Assembly (NCBI RefSeq): GCF_024160875.1
Contig: NZ_JAIULA010000017.1
Coordinates: forward strand, 1 to 61,184
DNA length: 61,184 bases
Direction of reading: 5' to 3'
From: Ligilactobacillus ubinensis
GTDB lineage: Bacteria; Bacillota; Bacilli; Lactobacillales; Lactobacillaceae
Positions 51,747 through 61,163 of the stretch are shown piece by piece. The notes below the pieces were generated by a model that was not told where the DNA came from, searched no databases, and was given only the letters and a program-made list of their open reading frames with translations. Numbering within the stretch: the stretch's first letter is position 1; every line of letters starts with the position of its first letter. Position numbers and translations under genes: made by a program.

Positions 51747-52145
51747 TTACTTTTGCAACGGTAACCTTTGCCGTAATAATTTTAAATTATGCACATGCCA
51801 AGGTGTTCGGTTTAATTTAGGTAAATTCATCTTCAAAACGAGTTTATCGCCAGTTTTTAACATTATATTAGTTTCAATAACTAAATTAGTTGATAACCAC
51901 TTATCTATCAAATACATTTTAACAATTTCCGTTTGTTTTAAACTAAGGCCATCAGAAAAAAAGGCCATCGCACTATGATATCGCGCAGCAAAGAAAAAAT
52001 TATCAGTTACATATAAACAGTTAATGATTGGATTAGCTTTAACTGTACTAATAGCCACTAAAACTCTACTGGCATCATAATCAAGCTCTGGATATTGGTG
52101 CAGTAAATATTCCTTAAAATCTGTTTGATTAATAAAAAGGCCCAC
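51747..52145 (-). CDS. Hypothetical protein downstream of mnmG
   Basis: A 132-residue soluble protein I do not recognise. No membrane segment, no cysteine cluster beyond a single NCLY; alternating strands and helices, basic C-terminus (RTPWHVHNLKLLRQRLPLQK). GTG start with AGGTG six bases upstream; 21 bp after the mnmG stop, and a terminator follows, so it is probably the last gene of an mnmE-mnmG transcript. Confidence 0.65.
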   Translation of the reverse strand: MGLFINQTDFKEYLLHQYPELDYDASRVLVAISTVKANPIINCLYVTDNFFFAARYHSAMAFFSDGLSLKQTEIVKMYLIDKWLSTNLVIETNIMLKTGDKLVLKMNLPKLNRTPWHVHNLKLLRQRLPLQK

Positions 52146-52166
52146 TTAATTCACCTACTTTGTCAA

Positions 52167-54074
52167 CTACTTAACTTTAGCAATTCTTCCTTGTTCAATA
52201 TAAACAGCCAAAATGGAAATATCTGCTGGATTTACACCACTAATACGACTTGCTTGAGCCAATGTTTCTGGTTGAATCTTAGTTAATTTTTGCCGTGCTT
52301 CCGTTGCTAAACCTTCGATTGCGTTATAATTAATTCTTTCTGGAATTTGTTTAGCTTCCATTCGCTTTAATTTTTCAACTTTTTCAGACTCTTTTTTAAT
52401 ATAGCCTTCATACTTGAATTGAATTTCTACCTGTTCAATTACGCGCCTATCCAACGGTTCTTCAGGTGCTGGAATAAAGTTTAACAAATCATTATACTTC
52501 ACATAAGGCCGACGTAAGAACTCACTTGCTAATACGCCATCTTTTAAAGGTCTATCTCCATGTTCTTTTAAGTAAGCATCTACTTGAGCATTTGGTTTAA
52601 TTCTGATTGTTGCTAATCTTTGTTTTTCTGCTTCAATCGTTGCCTTCTTGGCTTCAAATTGTGCATATCTTTCATCTGAAATCAAACCAATTTCATGTCC
52701 AATTTCTGTTAATCGCAAATCTGCGTTATCATGTCTTAGTAATAAACGGTATTCAGCTCGTGAAGTCAGTAAGCGATAAGGTTCATTTGTTCCTTTAGTT
52801 ACTAAATCATCTACCATTACTCCAATATAAGCATCAGATCGTTTCAAAACAACAGGTTCTTTATCTAATGCTCTAAGTCCAGCATTTATTCCTGCGAGCA
52901 TTCCTTGACCTGCCGCTTCCTCATAACCTGATGTTCCGTTTGTTTGACCAGCGGTATATAGATTTTTAATTAACTTGGTTTCTAGTGTCGGGCGTAATTG
53001 ATATGGTGAAACTACATCATACTCAATTGCATAACCCGGTCGCATAATGTGTGCATTCTCTAATCCTGGAACCGAGTGTACCATTTTTTGCTGAACTTCT
53101 TCGGGCATTGAAGTAGAAAAACCTTGCACATAGTATTCATCCGTATTGCGACCTTCCGGTTCAATAAACAATTGGTGCCGATCCTTGTCTGCAAAGCGCA
53201 CAATCTTATCTTCAATTGATGGACAATAACGTGGGCCGACACCTTTGATTACACCTGAAAACATTGGTGCTCGCTCAAGGTTTTTACGAATTATCTCATG
53301 TGTTTTTTCTCGCGTGTAAGTCAACCAACAAGACATCTGGTCTTCTACAGGTAAATAATCTTCATCTTTAGATTCAAAGCTAAAATGATTGGGATCTGCA
53401 TCACCAAGTTGTTCTTCGGTAACAGAATAATCAATCGTATTACCATCAACACGTGGTGGTGTTCCCGTTTTAAAACGTTCTAACACAAACCCTAGTTTTT
53501 CTAGATTACCGGATAATTTCATCGAAGGTTGTGAATTATTAGGGCCGGATGAATACATCAATTCACCGATAATAATCTTGCCACGAGCTGCTGTTCCTGT
53601 TGTCAAAACAACGGTTTTAGCTCCATAACGTGCACCTGTATTCGTAATTACACCGACAACTGTTTTATTTTCAATAACTAAATCATCTACAATACCTTGA
53701 CGTAATGTAAGATTAGGTTCGCGTTCAATTGTATGTTTCATTTCTGCCGAATAAGCATGCTTGTCTGCTTGCGCCCGCAATGCTCGAACAGCTGGTCCTT
53801 TACCGGTATTTAGCATCCGCATCTGAACATAGGTTTTATCAATGTTGCGCCCCATCTCACCGCCTAAAGCATCCAATTCACGCACAACAATTCCCTTTGC
53901 GGGTCCACCAACTGAAGGGTTACATGGCATAAATGCAACCATATCTAAGTTAATTGTCATTAACAGTGTCTTATTGCCCATTCGTGCTGCCGCTAAAGCT
54001 GCTTCACACCCTGCATGACCGGCACCAACGACGATTACATCATAGTCTTCAGCTTGATATTGCTTTACTTCCAT
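52167..54074 (-). CDS. mnmG: tRNA uridine-34 carboxymethylaminomethyl synthesis protein MnmG (GidA)
   Basis: A 635-residue FAD enzyme that with MnmE modifies the wobble uridine of several tRNAs. FAD-binding motif [19 protein letters not shown] near the start; [12 protein letters not shown] and the conserved MSCWLTYT and [12 protein letters not shown] segments (substrate pocket with Cys) follow; the C-terminal helical domain ([20 protein letters not shown], core [16 protein letters not shown]) binds MnmE. AAAGGAGG before the ATG. It follows mnmE by 17 bp, the standard origin-proximal pair. Confidence 0.97.
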   Translation of the reverse strand: MEVKQYQAEDYDVIVVGAGHAGCEAALAAARMGNKTLLMTINLDMVAFMPCNPSVGGPAKGIVVRELDALGGEMGRNIDKTYVQMRMLNTGKGPAVRALRAQADKHAYSAEMKHTIEREPNLTLRQGIVDDLVIENKTVVGVITNTGARYGAKTVVLTTGTAARGKIIIGELMYSSGPNNSQPSMKLSGNLEKLGFVLERFKTGTPPRVDGNTIDYSVTEEQLGDADPNHFSFESKDEDYLPVEDQMSCWLTYTREKTHEIIRKNLERAPMFSGVIKGVGPRYCPSIEDKIVRFADKDRHQLFIEPEGRNTDEYYVQGFSTSMPEEVQQKMVHSVPGLENAHIMRPGYAIEYDVVSPYQLRPTLETKLIKNLYTAGQTNGTSGYEEAAGQGMLAGINAGLRALDKEPVVLKRSDAYIGVMVDDLVTKGTNEPYRLLTSRAEYRLLLRHDNADLRLTEIGHEIGLISDERYAQFEAKKATIEAEKQRLATIRIKPNAQVDAYLKEHGDRPLKDGVLASEFLRRPYVKYNDLLNFIPAPEEPLDRRVIEQVEIQFKYEGYIKKESEKVEKLKRMEAKQIPERINYNAIEGLATEARQKLTKIQPETLAQASRISGVNPADISILAVYIEQGRIAKVK

Positions 54075-54091
54075 TAATCAAATTGCCTCCT

Positions 54092-55486
54092 TTATTTTCC
54101 TAAACAAAACTGACTGAATAATTGCGTTAATAGTTCATCTTGATAGCTATCTCCGGTAATTTCACCTAATAACTCCCATGCATTTGTCATATCAATTTGC
54201 ACTAAGTCAACTGGCATTCCTGCTGAAATTCCTGAAAGAACTGCATCTAGTGAATCTTCAGCTTGATTTAACAACCCAATATGACGAGCGTTAGTCACCA
54301 TAACTGTTGTTTGTGAGTTTTCAATTCCGCCAAAGAATAAAATTGCTATTTTTTCTTCTAATTCATCCATTCCGGAATTCTTTAAAACGGAAGTTGCTAA
54401 AATTTCATCTTGCGAAACATACTTCTGTAGTTCTGTTTCATCTAACTTACGCGCCAAATCCGTCTTGTTTAAAATAACAATTCTTTTTTTATCCTGAGTA
54501 GCTGCAATTAATTTTTGATCTTCAGTAGTTAAAGCTTCGCTAGAATTAAGAACTAGCATAACTAAATCAGCTTGATCAATTGCTTTTCTTGAACGTTCAA
54601 CTCCAATAGCTTCTACTTTATCTGTTGTTTCTCTAATTCCTGCTGTATCAACCAGTTTTAAAGGCACTCCGCGAACATTAACGTATTCTTCAATTACATC
54701 TCGTGTTGTCCCTGCAATCTCTGTGACAATAGCTTTGTCTTCATGCAAAAGATGATTTAATAAACTGGATTTACCCACGTTAGGTCGGCCGACAATCGCA
54801 GTTGCGAGTCCTTCTCGTAACACTTTGCCTTGCTGAGCTGTCTTTAGCAGTTGCTGAATGCGTGCTTTAACTTCTTGCGCTTTTTCTTTTAGTAACTTAG
54901 TTGTCATGGTTTCAACATCATCATATTCAGGATAATCAATGTTTACTTCAACTTGGGCTAAGACATCTAAGATATCTTGACGTAAATTTCTGATTAAATG
55001 TGACAGGTTCCCATCTAATTGATTCAAAGCTACTTTCATCGAACGATCCGTTTTAGCTCTAATCAAGTCCATCACTGACTCTGCTTGTGTTAAATCAATC
55101 CTACCGTGCAAAAAGGCACGCTTCGTAAATTCACCAGGTTCCGCTAACCGCGCTCCATTGGACAAAAGTAATTGCAAAATTTTATTAGTGGCCACAATAC
55201 CACCATGGCAGTTGATTTCAATCACATCTTCTCGCGTGAATGTTTTAGGTGCACGCATAACTGAAATCATAACTTCATCTATTTCAATATTTGTTTTAGG
55301 ATCAATTATATGACCATAGTTTATAGTATGTGTCGCCACAGCTGTCAAATCTTTGCCTTTAAAAACTCGTTGTGCAATCGCAATCGCATCTTCTCCACTT
55401 AGACGAACAATTGAAATAGCTCCTTCTCCAGGCGGCGTAGAGATTGCAGCAATCGTGTCATATTCCGTTACTGTCATTGTAGTCAT
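54092..55486 (-). CDS. mnmE: tRNA modification GTPase MnmE (TrmE)
   Basis: A 464-residue protein. N-terminal THF-binding domain (about 1-120; [22 protein letters not shown], core [17 protein letters not shown]), helical domain, inserted G domain (G1 [15 protein letters not shown]3 DTAGIRET, G4 NKTD), and the C-terminal FCLGK with the catalytic cysteine. Works with MnmG on tRNA wobble uridines. Start at the ATG with AGGAGG eight bases upstream; the longer frame adds 14 residues without support. Its leader contains a terminator-like hairpin, suggesting attenuation. Confidence 0.96.
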   Translation of the reverse strand: MTTMTVTEYDTIAAISTPPGEGAISIVRLSGEDAIAIAQRVFKGKDLTAVATHTINYGHIIDPKTNIEIDEVMISVMRAPKTFTREDVIEINCHGGIVATNKILQLLLSNGARLAEPGEFTKRAFLHGRIDLTQAESVMDLIRAKTDRSMKVALNQLDGNLSHLIRNLRQDILDVLAQVEVNIDYPEYDDVETMTTKLLKEKAQEVKARIQQLLKTAQQGKVLREGLATAIVGRPNVGKSSLLNHLLHEDKAIVTEIAGTTRDVIEEYVNVRGVPLKLVDTAGIRETTDKVEAIGVERSRKAIDQADLVMLVLNSSEALTTEDQKLIAATQDKKRIVILNKTDLARKLDETELQKYVSQDEILATSVLKNSGMDELEEKIAILFFGGIENSQTTVMVTNARHIGLLNQAEDSLDAVLSGISAGMPVDLVQIDMTNAWELLGEITGDSYQDELLTQLFSQFCLGK

Positions 55487-55510
55487 TAATTTTTCCTCCT
55501 TTATTGCATA

Positions 55511-55574
55511 AAAAAAGCGCCACTCCACGCCTTTCCTCTCGTAAAAGAGTACTTACACGTGGACAAAGCACTTT
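55511..55574 (-). terminator. Terminator-like hairpin in the mnmE leader (candidate attenuator)
   Basis: On the minus strand, reading toward mnmE: AAAGTGC and TCCACG on the left pair with CGTGGA and GCGCTTT on the right, an inner CTCT/AGAG hairpin lies in the loop, and seven T follow. It lies between the mnmE promoter and the mnmE ribosome site, so full-length mRNA needs read-through. It might instead end an independent small RNA. Confidence 0.7.
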
Positions 55575-55612
55575 GACTACTTTATCTTTATAAGATAAGA
55601 ATGATTAACACT

Positions 55613-55641
55613 AATATACGTTTAAATAAGAAAAATGTCAA
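55613..55641 (-). promoter_or_regulatory. Promoter of the mnmE leader
   Basis: On the minus strand TTGACA, a 17-nt spacer and TATATT. The predicted transcript starts near 55606, giving a leader of about 120 nt before mnmE. Confidence 0.75.
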
Positions 55642-55718
55642 TTGAAGATGCCTAGTTGTGTAAAAATAAGACTATAATTAAATTAAACATTCATTACCTA
55701 AAAACGGAGGTGTATCTA

Positions 55719-56171
55719 ATGCATATTTCTACTATTAAAAAGGATTATTTTCTAGTTCTTGCTATTTTTGTAAGCTTTATTATTCAAAGCATTTTCCTAT
55801 TTTTATTTAAATCTCGCCTGGGTCATACTCTGCCCACACGCTTTAATCTTAATGGCACAGTTTCTGCGGTCTTTCAGTACAAAACATCTATCTTACTTCC
55901 TGGAATACTGTTTCTACTCCTTCTTCACATAGGCAGTTTTATTATATATCGCTTTTTGCCTGCCGTTTTGAATCGAATTCCACTAATTACTAACTATGTC
56001 AAAAATGCAAAATACATTGCCACTCTTTTATGTTGGTACATTGAGTCTCTTTCATGGGTTATTTTACTATATTTCTTTACGCATACTACACTACCCATGC
56101 TTTGGGTTAATATCTTATTTTTATTATTACTATTTATTTTGACAATTCATAAAGTAAAAAAAGCAATGTGA
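55719..56171 (+). CDS. DUF1648-like small membrane protein
   Basis: A 150-residue protein with four hydrophobic segments. The loop LPTRFNLNGTVSAVFQYKTSIL (core LPTRFNLNGTVSAVF) resembles the DUF1648 signature found in SdpI-type immunity proteins and related sensors. GGAGG eight bases before the chosen ATG; the longer frame adds 21 residues with no site. Function unknown; an immunity role is only a family-based guess. No clear terminator on the plus strand. Confidence 0.7.
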   Translation: MHISTIKKDYFLVLAIFVSFIIQSIFLFLFKSRLGHTLPTRFNLNGTVSAVFQYKTSILLPGILFLLLLHIGSFIIYRFLPAVLNRIPLITNYVKNAKYIATLLCWYIESLSWVILLYFFTHTTLPMLWVNILFLLLLFILTIHKVKKAM

Positions 56172-56211
56172 ATGGTTTGGATAATAAAAAGGATTGCCAT
56201 AAATCCAAAAT

Positions 56212-56358
56212 AAAAAACCTCTTGCTGCAGCTGTAAGCAAGAGGTCATTTACTATTGGTGTAGATATCATAGTTAATGGAGAAAGCCCCATGATATGGAG
56301 TTTTCAAGGCTTGAAATGAAATGCATGTATTAGTGGTCTACAATTAACCTTACATACA
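56212..56358 (-). ncRNA. Candidate small RNA (about 145 nt)
   Basis: No ORF, but a promoter (TTGTAT-17-TATACT) reads into it and a strong terminator ends it: ACCTCTTGCT pairs with AGCAAGAGGT (56217-56226 with 56236-56245) before six T. On the minus strand further pairings are visible: TTTCAA-GCC-TTGAAA, ATATCAT with ATGATAT, and TGTAGA near the 5' end with TCTACA. Not recognised as 6S, SRP RNA or a riboswitch; no gene follows within reach of it on that strand except through the terminator. Confidence 0.55.
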
Positions 56359-56364
56359 AGAATA

Positions 56365-56393
56365 AGTATAGTCCGTTAAATCATTAAATACAA
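56365..56393 (-). promoter_or_regulatory. Promoter of the small RNA candidate
   Basis: On the minus strand TTGTAT, a 17-nt spacer and TATACT. The 56394-56514 stretch to the next gene is AT-rich and otherwise plain. Confidence 0.6.
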
Positions 56394-56514
56394 GTTTTGA
56401 AAGTGCTTAATTTAAGTAAATTAAAAATATAACGTTTACAACGTATTTTTATTCTTTCAAATTACAACTAATAGCTAAATTATACTCCATTAGCTATCAA
56501 TAAGTATGCTCCAA

Positions 56515-57225
56515 TTATTCAGCATACAATTTTTTTACATTATTTATATCTAATTGTTGAATTGAATAATTTGAGCCACTTGGTTGCATTACCGAAATTT
56601 GATTAGTGTGCTTTAACCCCATCGCATGTCCTAATTCATGTTCAGCTGTGTTAATAATTCTTTGCGTTGAATACCCATACTCACTGCTAGATAAATAATA
56701 TTTATTTAATTTAACAGTTGCATGGGCCAGCTTCTTAGTTGCTGCATCAATGCTGACCTTTGTTTCACCTGCAGCTTGTGTATTTGCATCCGTCATCGTC
56801 TTACAAACAATATCTGCTTTGTCTTTATCTGTTACAATCTTAAACGTAAATGCACCGGTATTATTCCAAGCAGAAATCGCACTCAGATAGGCACTTTTCA
56901 ACGTAGCATCTTCGGTTGCAATATACACAGTTGCCGTGGCTGATGCCCAACGTGCTTTAGTATATTTTTTCTCACTGGTTGTATCACTTAATTGCGCAAC
57001 TGTCACTTTTCTTAACTTAAATTCGGGAATATTAACCCCATGATCTTTTAGAAAATACTTACAGCTATTAAAACCACTATTAGCGATAGTAGCAAAACTG
57101 TTATATGCATTCCCTAAAAGATCTGGCCTCGCCATACTAGCATAGTAAAAACCGCAAAGCACGACAATTCCCAAAATGGCAGTACAGATAATACTCCAAA
57201 TAAATCGAAAAAAACGATAGATCAT
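56515..57225 (-). CDS. Membrane-anchored matrixin-type zinc metalloprotease
   Basis: About 236 residues: one N-terminal membrane segment (about 10-30, no lipobox) and an extracellular protease domain. The extended zinc motif HELGHAMGLKH is complete (His near 197, 201 and 207) and a Met-turn SVMQPSG follows near 214, so it is a metzincin of the matrixin (M10) type. No propeptide cysteine switch is obvious, though Cys56 lies before the catalytic part. ATG preferred over a TTG one codon earlier; GGGG lies upstream. Substrate unknown; a role in cell-surface protein shaving or wall turnover is speculation. Confidence 0.87.
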   Translation of the reverse strand: MIYRFFRFIWSIICTAILGIVVLCGFYYASMARPDLLGNAYNSFATIANSGFNSCKYFLKDHGVNIPEFKLRKVTVAQLSDTTSEKKYTKARWASATATVYIATEDATLKSAYLSAISAWNNTGAFTFKIVTDKDKADIVCKTMTDANTQAAGETKVSIDAATKKLAHATVKLNKYYLSSSEYGYSTQRIINTAEHELGHAMGLKHTNQISVMQPSGSNYSIQQLDINNVKKLYAE

Positions 57226-57338
57226 CAATAGCTGCCCCCTTTTTAGTTTTTATTAACTATACAATACCTATTTAAAAGATGTGTAAGGTAAACGTTAAGA
57301 ATTCGTTAGCTCTGCAACTAGTTTTATATGCTATTCAT

Positions 57339-59108
57339 TTAATCAAATGCCATTTGACTCTTATATAAGTCATAATAAAATCCCTTTTGCGCCAACAGCG
57401 CCTGATGATTTCCTGTTTCGATAATTTTCCCATCTTTCAACACAATGATTTCATCTGCCTCAACAATCGTTTTTAATCGGTGTGCAATGATAAAGCTTGT
57501 CCGTCCAGTAATCACATTATTCATCGCTGTTTGAATTTTTTCTTCCGTAACTGTATCAACATTTGAAGTCGCTTCATCTAAAATTAAAAGATCTGGATTT
57601 GTCAGCAATGTCCGTGCAATACTGATTAGTTGCTTTTGACCTGTTGAAAATACTGAATTTTCATTAGAAACTTTGGTCTGATACCCTGCTGGTAGTGTCA
57701 AAATAAAATCATGAATATTAGCCTTTTTAGCTGCTGCTTGAATTTCACTTTGACTTGCCTCTGGTTTGCCAAAAGCAATGTTTTCTGCAATAGTACCGGT
57801 AAAAAGAACCGACTCTTGCAATACAATCCCTACATGTGCCCGCAATGACTCCAGGGTTAATGTGCGAACGTCCACACCATCAAATGCTACTAAACCACCG
57901 GTAACATCATAAAATCGATTTAAAAGATTAATTACCGTTGTTTTTCCTGAACCAGTTGGGCCTACAATAGCCACTGAATGATTTTTTTGTACGTTGATAT
58001 CAATCCCATGTAAAATCTCCTTTTCGGCTGAATAACCAAAATGAACATCTTTTAATGCCACGTTTTTTTGCAAACCTGCCAAAACAATGCCATCTGTTAC
58101 ACTTTCTTCTTCTTTTTGTTTTTCGACTGCAACTAATCGTTTAGCCCCTGTAATAGCTAATTGCATCATTGAATAAATCGATGTCAATTGCATCAATGGT
58201 TGAAAATATTGCTGCGAATACTGCACAAACATCACTATTAAACCTAACCCTGTTGCTGTACCTATATTTCCACTCATTATTAAAAGTGAACCTGCTGCAA
58301 TTACAATTGCTAAATTCAATAATGATAAGCCGTTCATCAATGGAAAAAGTAGTCCTGAGTACAATTGACCTTTAAACATTGCTTTGCGCACTTTATTATT
58401 AAAGCCACGAAAATTGCGCACTGATTCTTCTTGCAAACCATTAGTTATAATTACCTTTTGACCATTAATTTGTTCATTAATGTAACCATTAAGATTACTA
58501 ATTTCAGCTTGTTGCTTGTCCAAATATTTACGTGCTTTACGCATAATAATAATACTGATTAAAACAACAAAGGGTGTTGACGCCATTGTTATTAGTGCCA
58601 ATTTAACGTTAATAATCAGCATAATCCAAATAGTTCCAAAAAAAAGCGCACTTTGCGAAATAATCTCAAATACCGCGTTGTTCATTGCATTAAAAACATT
58701 ATCTAAATCTGAATTAAATAAGGAAAGAATTTTTCCATCTTGATGAGTATCAAAGTATTTAATCGTTAACCGCTGTAATTTTGAAAACAAGCCCTTACGC
58801 ATATTATTAGTTGAATATGCATTAAAACGGGAAGTTACTAACCACGAAATGCATAATGCCACTACATTCAAGATAAAACAAACAGCCATCAGCCAAAAAG
58901 CTTGGAAAAAACTCTGCATTGATGCATGACCCTTAGCAGCCTGTGTAATAAAATCTGTCAATGCTGTCACACTTTTTCCCATATAGACTGGTGCCATTAC
59001 TTGAAAATACGTTGCCACTAAGGTTAACACTACTACGAGTGTAATTCCTTTCCAAAAAGGTTTTAAGTAACGTCTAAAATATCCAATTGCTTCACTTAAT
59101 CTAGTCAC
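57339..59108 (-). CDS. Heterodimeric ABC exporter, subunit with consensus catalytic site
   Basis: A 589-residue half-transporter: six membrane segments (about 1-320) and an ATPase domain. Walker A GPTGSGKT, signature FSTGQKQ (usual LSGGQ is altered), Walker B LLILDEATSNVD with the catalytic Glu, and the switch His in FIIAHRL. Its partner has the complementary defects, as in LmrCD or BmrCD drug exporters. GTG start with AGGAGGG six bases upstream, 10 bp after the partner gene. Likely exports drugs or lipids. Confidence 0.92.
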   Translation of the reverse strand: MTRLSEAIGYFRRYLKPFWKGITLVVVLTLVATYFQVMAPVYMGKSVTALTDFITQAAKGHASMQSFFQAFWLMAVCFILNVVALCISWLVTSRFNAYSTNNMRKGLFSKLQRLTIKYFDTHQDGKILSLFNSDLDNVFNAMNNAVFEIISQSALFFGTIWIMLIINVKLALITMASTPFVVLISIIIMRKARKYLDKQQAEISNLNGYINEQINGQKVIITNGLQEESVRNFRGFNNKVRKAMFKGQLYSGLLFPLMNGLSLLNLAIVIAAGSLLIMSGNIGTATGLGLIVMFVQYSQQYFQPLMQLTSIYSMMQLAITGAKRLVAVEKQKEEESVTDGIVLAGLQKNVALKDVHFGYSAEKEILHGIDINVQKNHSVAIVGPTGSGKTTVINLLNRFYDVTGGLVAFDGVDVRTLTLESLRAHVGIVLQESVLFTGTIAENIAFGKPEASQSEIQAAAKKANIHDFILTLPAGYQTKVSNENSVFSTGQKQLISIARTLLTNPDLLILDEATSNVDTVTEEKIQTAMNNVITGRTSFIIAHRLKTIVEADEIIVLKDGKIIETGNHQALLAQKGFYYDLYKSQMAFD

Positions 59109-59118
59109 TATTGCCCTC

Positions 59119-60852
59119 CTAGTCTAATTTCTTTGCTTTTTGAGTTGCATATATTTTTTGATAAATTGGTGAACTTTGTAATAGCTGCTTATGTGTTCCT
59201 TGCGCAACTAATCTACCTTCATCTAAAACAAGAATCTTATCAGCTTTTAAAACAGATACAATCTTTTCCGCAATAATAAAGGTTGTTGTGTGTTTTAAAT
59301 GTTTAGCAAGTGCTTCTTGCACCAATTTTTCTGAATTAGCATCTAATGCCGACGTCGAATCATCCAATATTAAAATCGTGGGATTCCCAACTACTCCACG
59401 TGCGATTGATAAACGTTGTTTTTGACCACCAGAAAAGTTAGCTGATCTTTCTTCAACAACATGTTCAAAGCGATCACTATACGTATTTATAAACTCTGCT
59501 GCTTGGGCAATACCAATTGCTCTTTCCAGTTCTTCTATTGTAGCTTCACGCTTATTTTGCTTTAGGTTAGACTCAATTGTACCGGTAAATAAAACTGCTT
59601 GTTGTAAAACAAAAGACACTGCCGCACGTAATGATTTTTCATTAATATCACGTAAATCAATGCCACCAACTTTGACACTACCTTTTACTGGATCATACAG
59701 CCGTGCTATAAGTTGTGCCATTGTTGATTTTCCTGCACCTGTCGCACCGACGATTCCAACCATCTCACCAGGTTTAACCTGAAGAGAAATATCTTTAAGT
59801 GTCCAATCATTTTCACTAGCTCCTGGATATCGAAAACTTACGTTATCAAATTCAACCGAACCGACAAGTTCTTCTTGTGGGGCATCTTTTTTATAGATCA
59901 GACTGGGCTTAGTATCCAAAACCTCTTTAATTCTGCCTAACGAAACAATTCCTCTTGAAACTTGCATCGACGTCAGTGCTCCAACTATTATCGCACTCGT
60001 TAGAATATATAGATAAGTTACATAAGAGCTGATTGCCGTAATATCACTTGGATGGACTGTAATGTTTTGACCAACCACATAAATAGCTAATGAAATTGCT
60101 AAGTATGCTGCCCCCATGAAAATTGGAAAAGCCACTGAGAACAAATATCCGATAATAAGATTAACGTCATTCATTTTATCAGAAACTTTATTAAAATTAG
60201 CTTCTTCATTTTTTTCTTGGTTAAATGACTTAATCAACCTAATTCCTTGCAATTCCTCTTTAACTAGCGTCGTAATCTTATCCATTAATTTTTGGACTTT
60301 TTCAAACAAATGCCCCATTCGTTTAAAAATTAGATATGCCACACCTAAAATCAAAATAACAAGTAACACTTCAACCCACCACAAACGTGGAATCGTAAGC
60401 ATCCCTAAAATAAAAGAACCAATAAATAAGACTGGTACTCTAATTATTTGCATGACGGCAGCTAAAATTAGATTAGTAATTTGATTCATATCATTAATTA
60501 GCCGTACCACTAGACTGCCACTTGAAAAATATTCAATATTGCTAAAGGAAAAACTTTGAATTTTAATATACACTTCTTCACGTAAATCACTAGTTACTCC
60601 CTGCGCCAAACGGGCTGCAAAATAAACATTGGCAATTCCGGCAATAATACCTATTATTGCTAAGCCAATCAATTGGACTCCGTAAAGACGAATTAGCTCC
60701 TGTTTATTAGCCATAACTGCTTGTAACACTTTTTGCAACAAGCGCGGCTGCCAGAGCGCTGTCAGTGCATATATTATAACTGCACTAATCGCACCTAAAA
60801 GATCTCCCCAATATTTCTTTAAATACGGTACAACAATCCTCACTTCTTTCAC
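59119..60852 (-). CDS. Heterodimeric ABC exporter, subunit with degenerate catalytic site
   Basis: A 577-residue half-transporter with N-terminal membrane domain (about 1-310) and ATPase domain. Walker A GATGAGKS and signature FSGGQKQ are intact, but Walker B reads LILDDSTSALD, with Asp in place of the catalytic Glu, and the switch His is Glu (FIIAEKI). Hence one of the two ATP sites does not hydrolyse well, normal for asymmetric exporters. GTG start close to AAGGATGG. First gene of the operon; no regulator is seen in the window. Confidence 0.92.
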   Translation of the reverse strand: MKEVRIVVPYLKKYWGDLLGAISAVIIYALTALWQPRLLQKVLQAVMANKQELIRLYGVQLIGLAIIGIIAGIANVYFAARLAQGVTSDLREEVYIKIQSFSFSNIEYFSSGSLVVRLINDMNQITNLILAAVMQIIRVPVLFIGSFILGMLTIPRLWWVEVLLVILILGVAYLIFKRMGHLFEKVQKLMDKITTLVKEELQGIRLIKSFNQEKNEEANFNKVSDKMNDVNLIIGYLFSVAFPIFMGAAYLAISLAIYVVGQNITVHPSDITAISSYVTYLYILTSAIIVGALTSMQVSRGIVSLGRIKEVLDTKPSLIYKKDAPQEELVGSVEFDNVSFRYPGASENDWTLKDISLQVKPGEMVGIVGATGAGKSTMAQLIARLYDPVKGSVKVGGIDLRDINEKSLRAAVSFVLQQAVLFTGTIESNLKQNKREATIEELERAIGIAQAAEFINTYSDRFEHVVEERSANFSGGQKQRLSIARGVVGNPTILILDDSTSALDANSEKLVQEALAKHLKHTTTFIIAEKIVSVLKADKILVLDEGRLVAQGTHKQLLQSSPIYQKIYATQKAKKLD

Positions 60853-60891
60853 CCATCCTTAATCTGCATTTTCAAACTCTATATTCTCTTA

Positions 60892-60920
60892 TTAATAAAG
60901 TATTTAACAACTATTGTCAA
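60892..60920 (-). promoter_or_regulatory. Promoter of the ABC exporter operon
   Basis: On the minus strand TTGACA, a 17-nt spacer and TATTAA, about 35 bp before the GTG start. Confidence 0.6.
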
Positions 60921-61058
60921 CTTATCCAACTGCTAAGAATCTACTAAATAGACAGATTTAGGCCTTTTGTCTCGGTTTCAGTCTTAAATCATGTTTGTGT
61001 GTTGAAAATAATGAACGTCATTTTTTGTTACAAACTTGAAGTTTCAGAAACGATGATT

Positions 61059-61163
61059 GGTTCTAACTTCACTTTCAGTTAGAACAAAAAGGTTCTGATT
61101 GAAATTATTGGTTCTATAATATATGGTACTGATAGAAAAAATATTCTATCAATACCATTTTTT
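61059..61163 (+). terminator. Hairpin-rich segment with a terminator at the right edge
   Basis: GTTCTAACT/AGTTAGAAC (61060-61085) forms a perfect 9-bp hairpin, and ATGGTACTGATAGAA with TTCTATCAATACCAT (61123-61158) forms a 15-bp stem with one mismatch followed by T6 on the plus strand. GGTTCT occurs at 61059, 61091 and 61110. No ORF precedes it on the plus strand in the window, so it may end a short RNA, or end a gene lying to the right if used on the other strand. The 60921-61058 stretch shows nothing else. Confidence 0.5.

Noticed and set aside
53729-53932. 67-codon plus-strand ORF inside mnmG
   Set aside because: Shadow frame of a highly conserved gene with no own signals.
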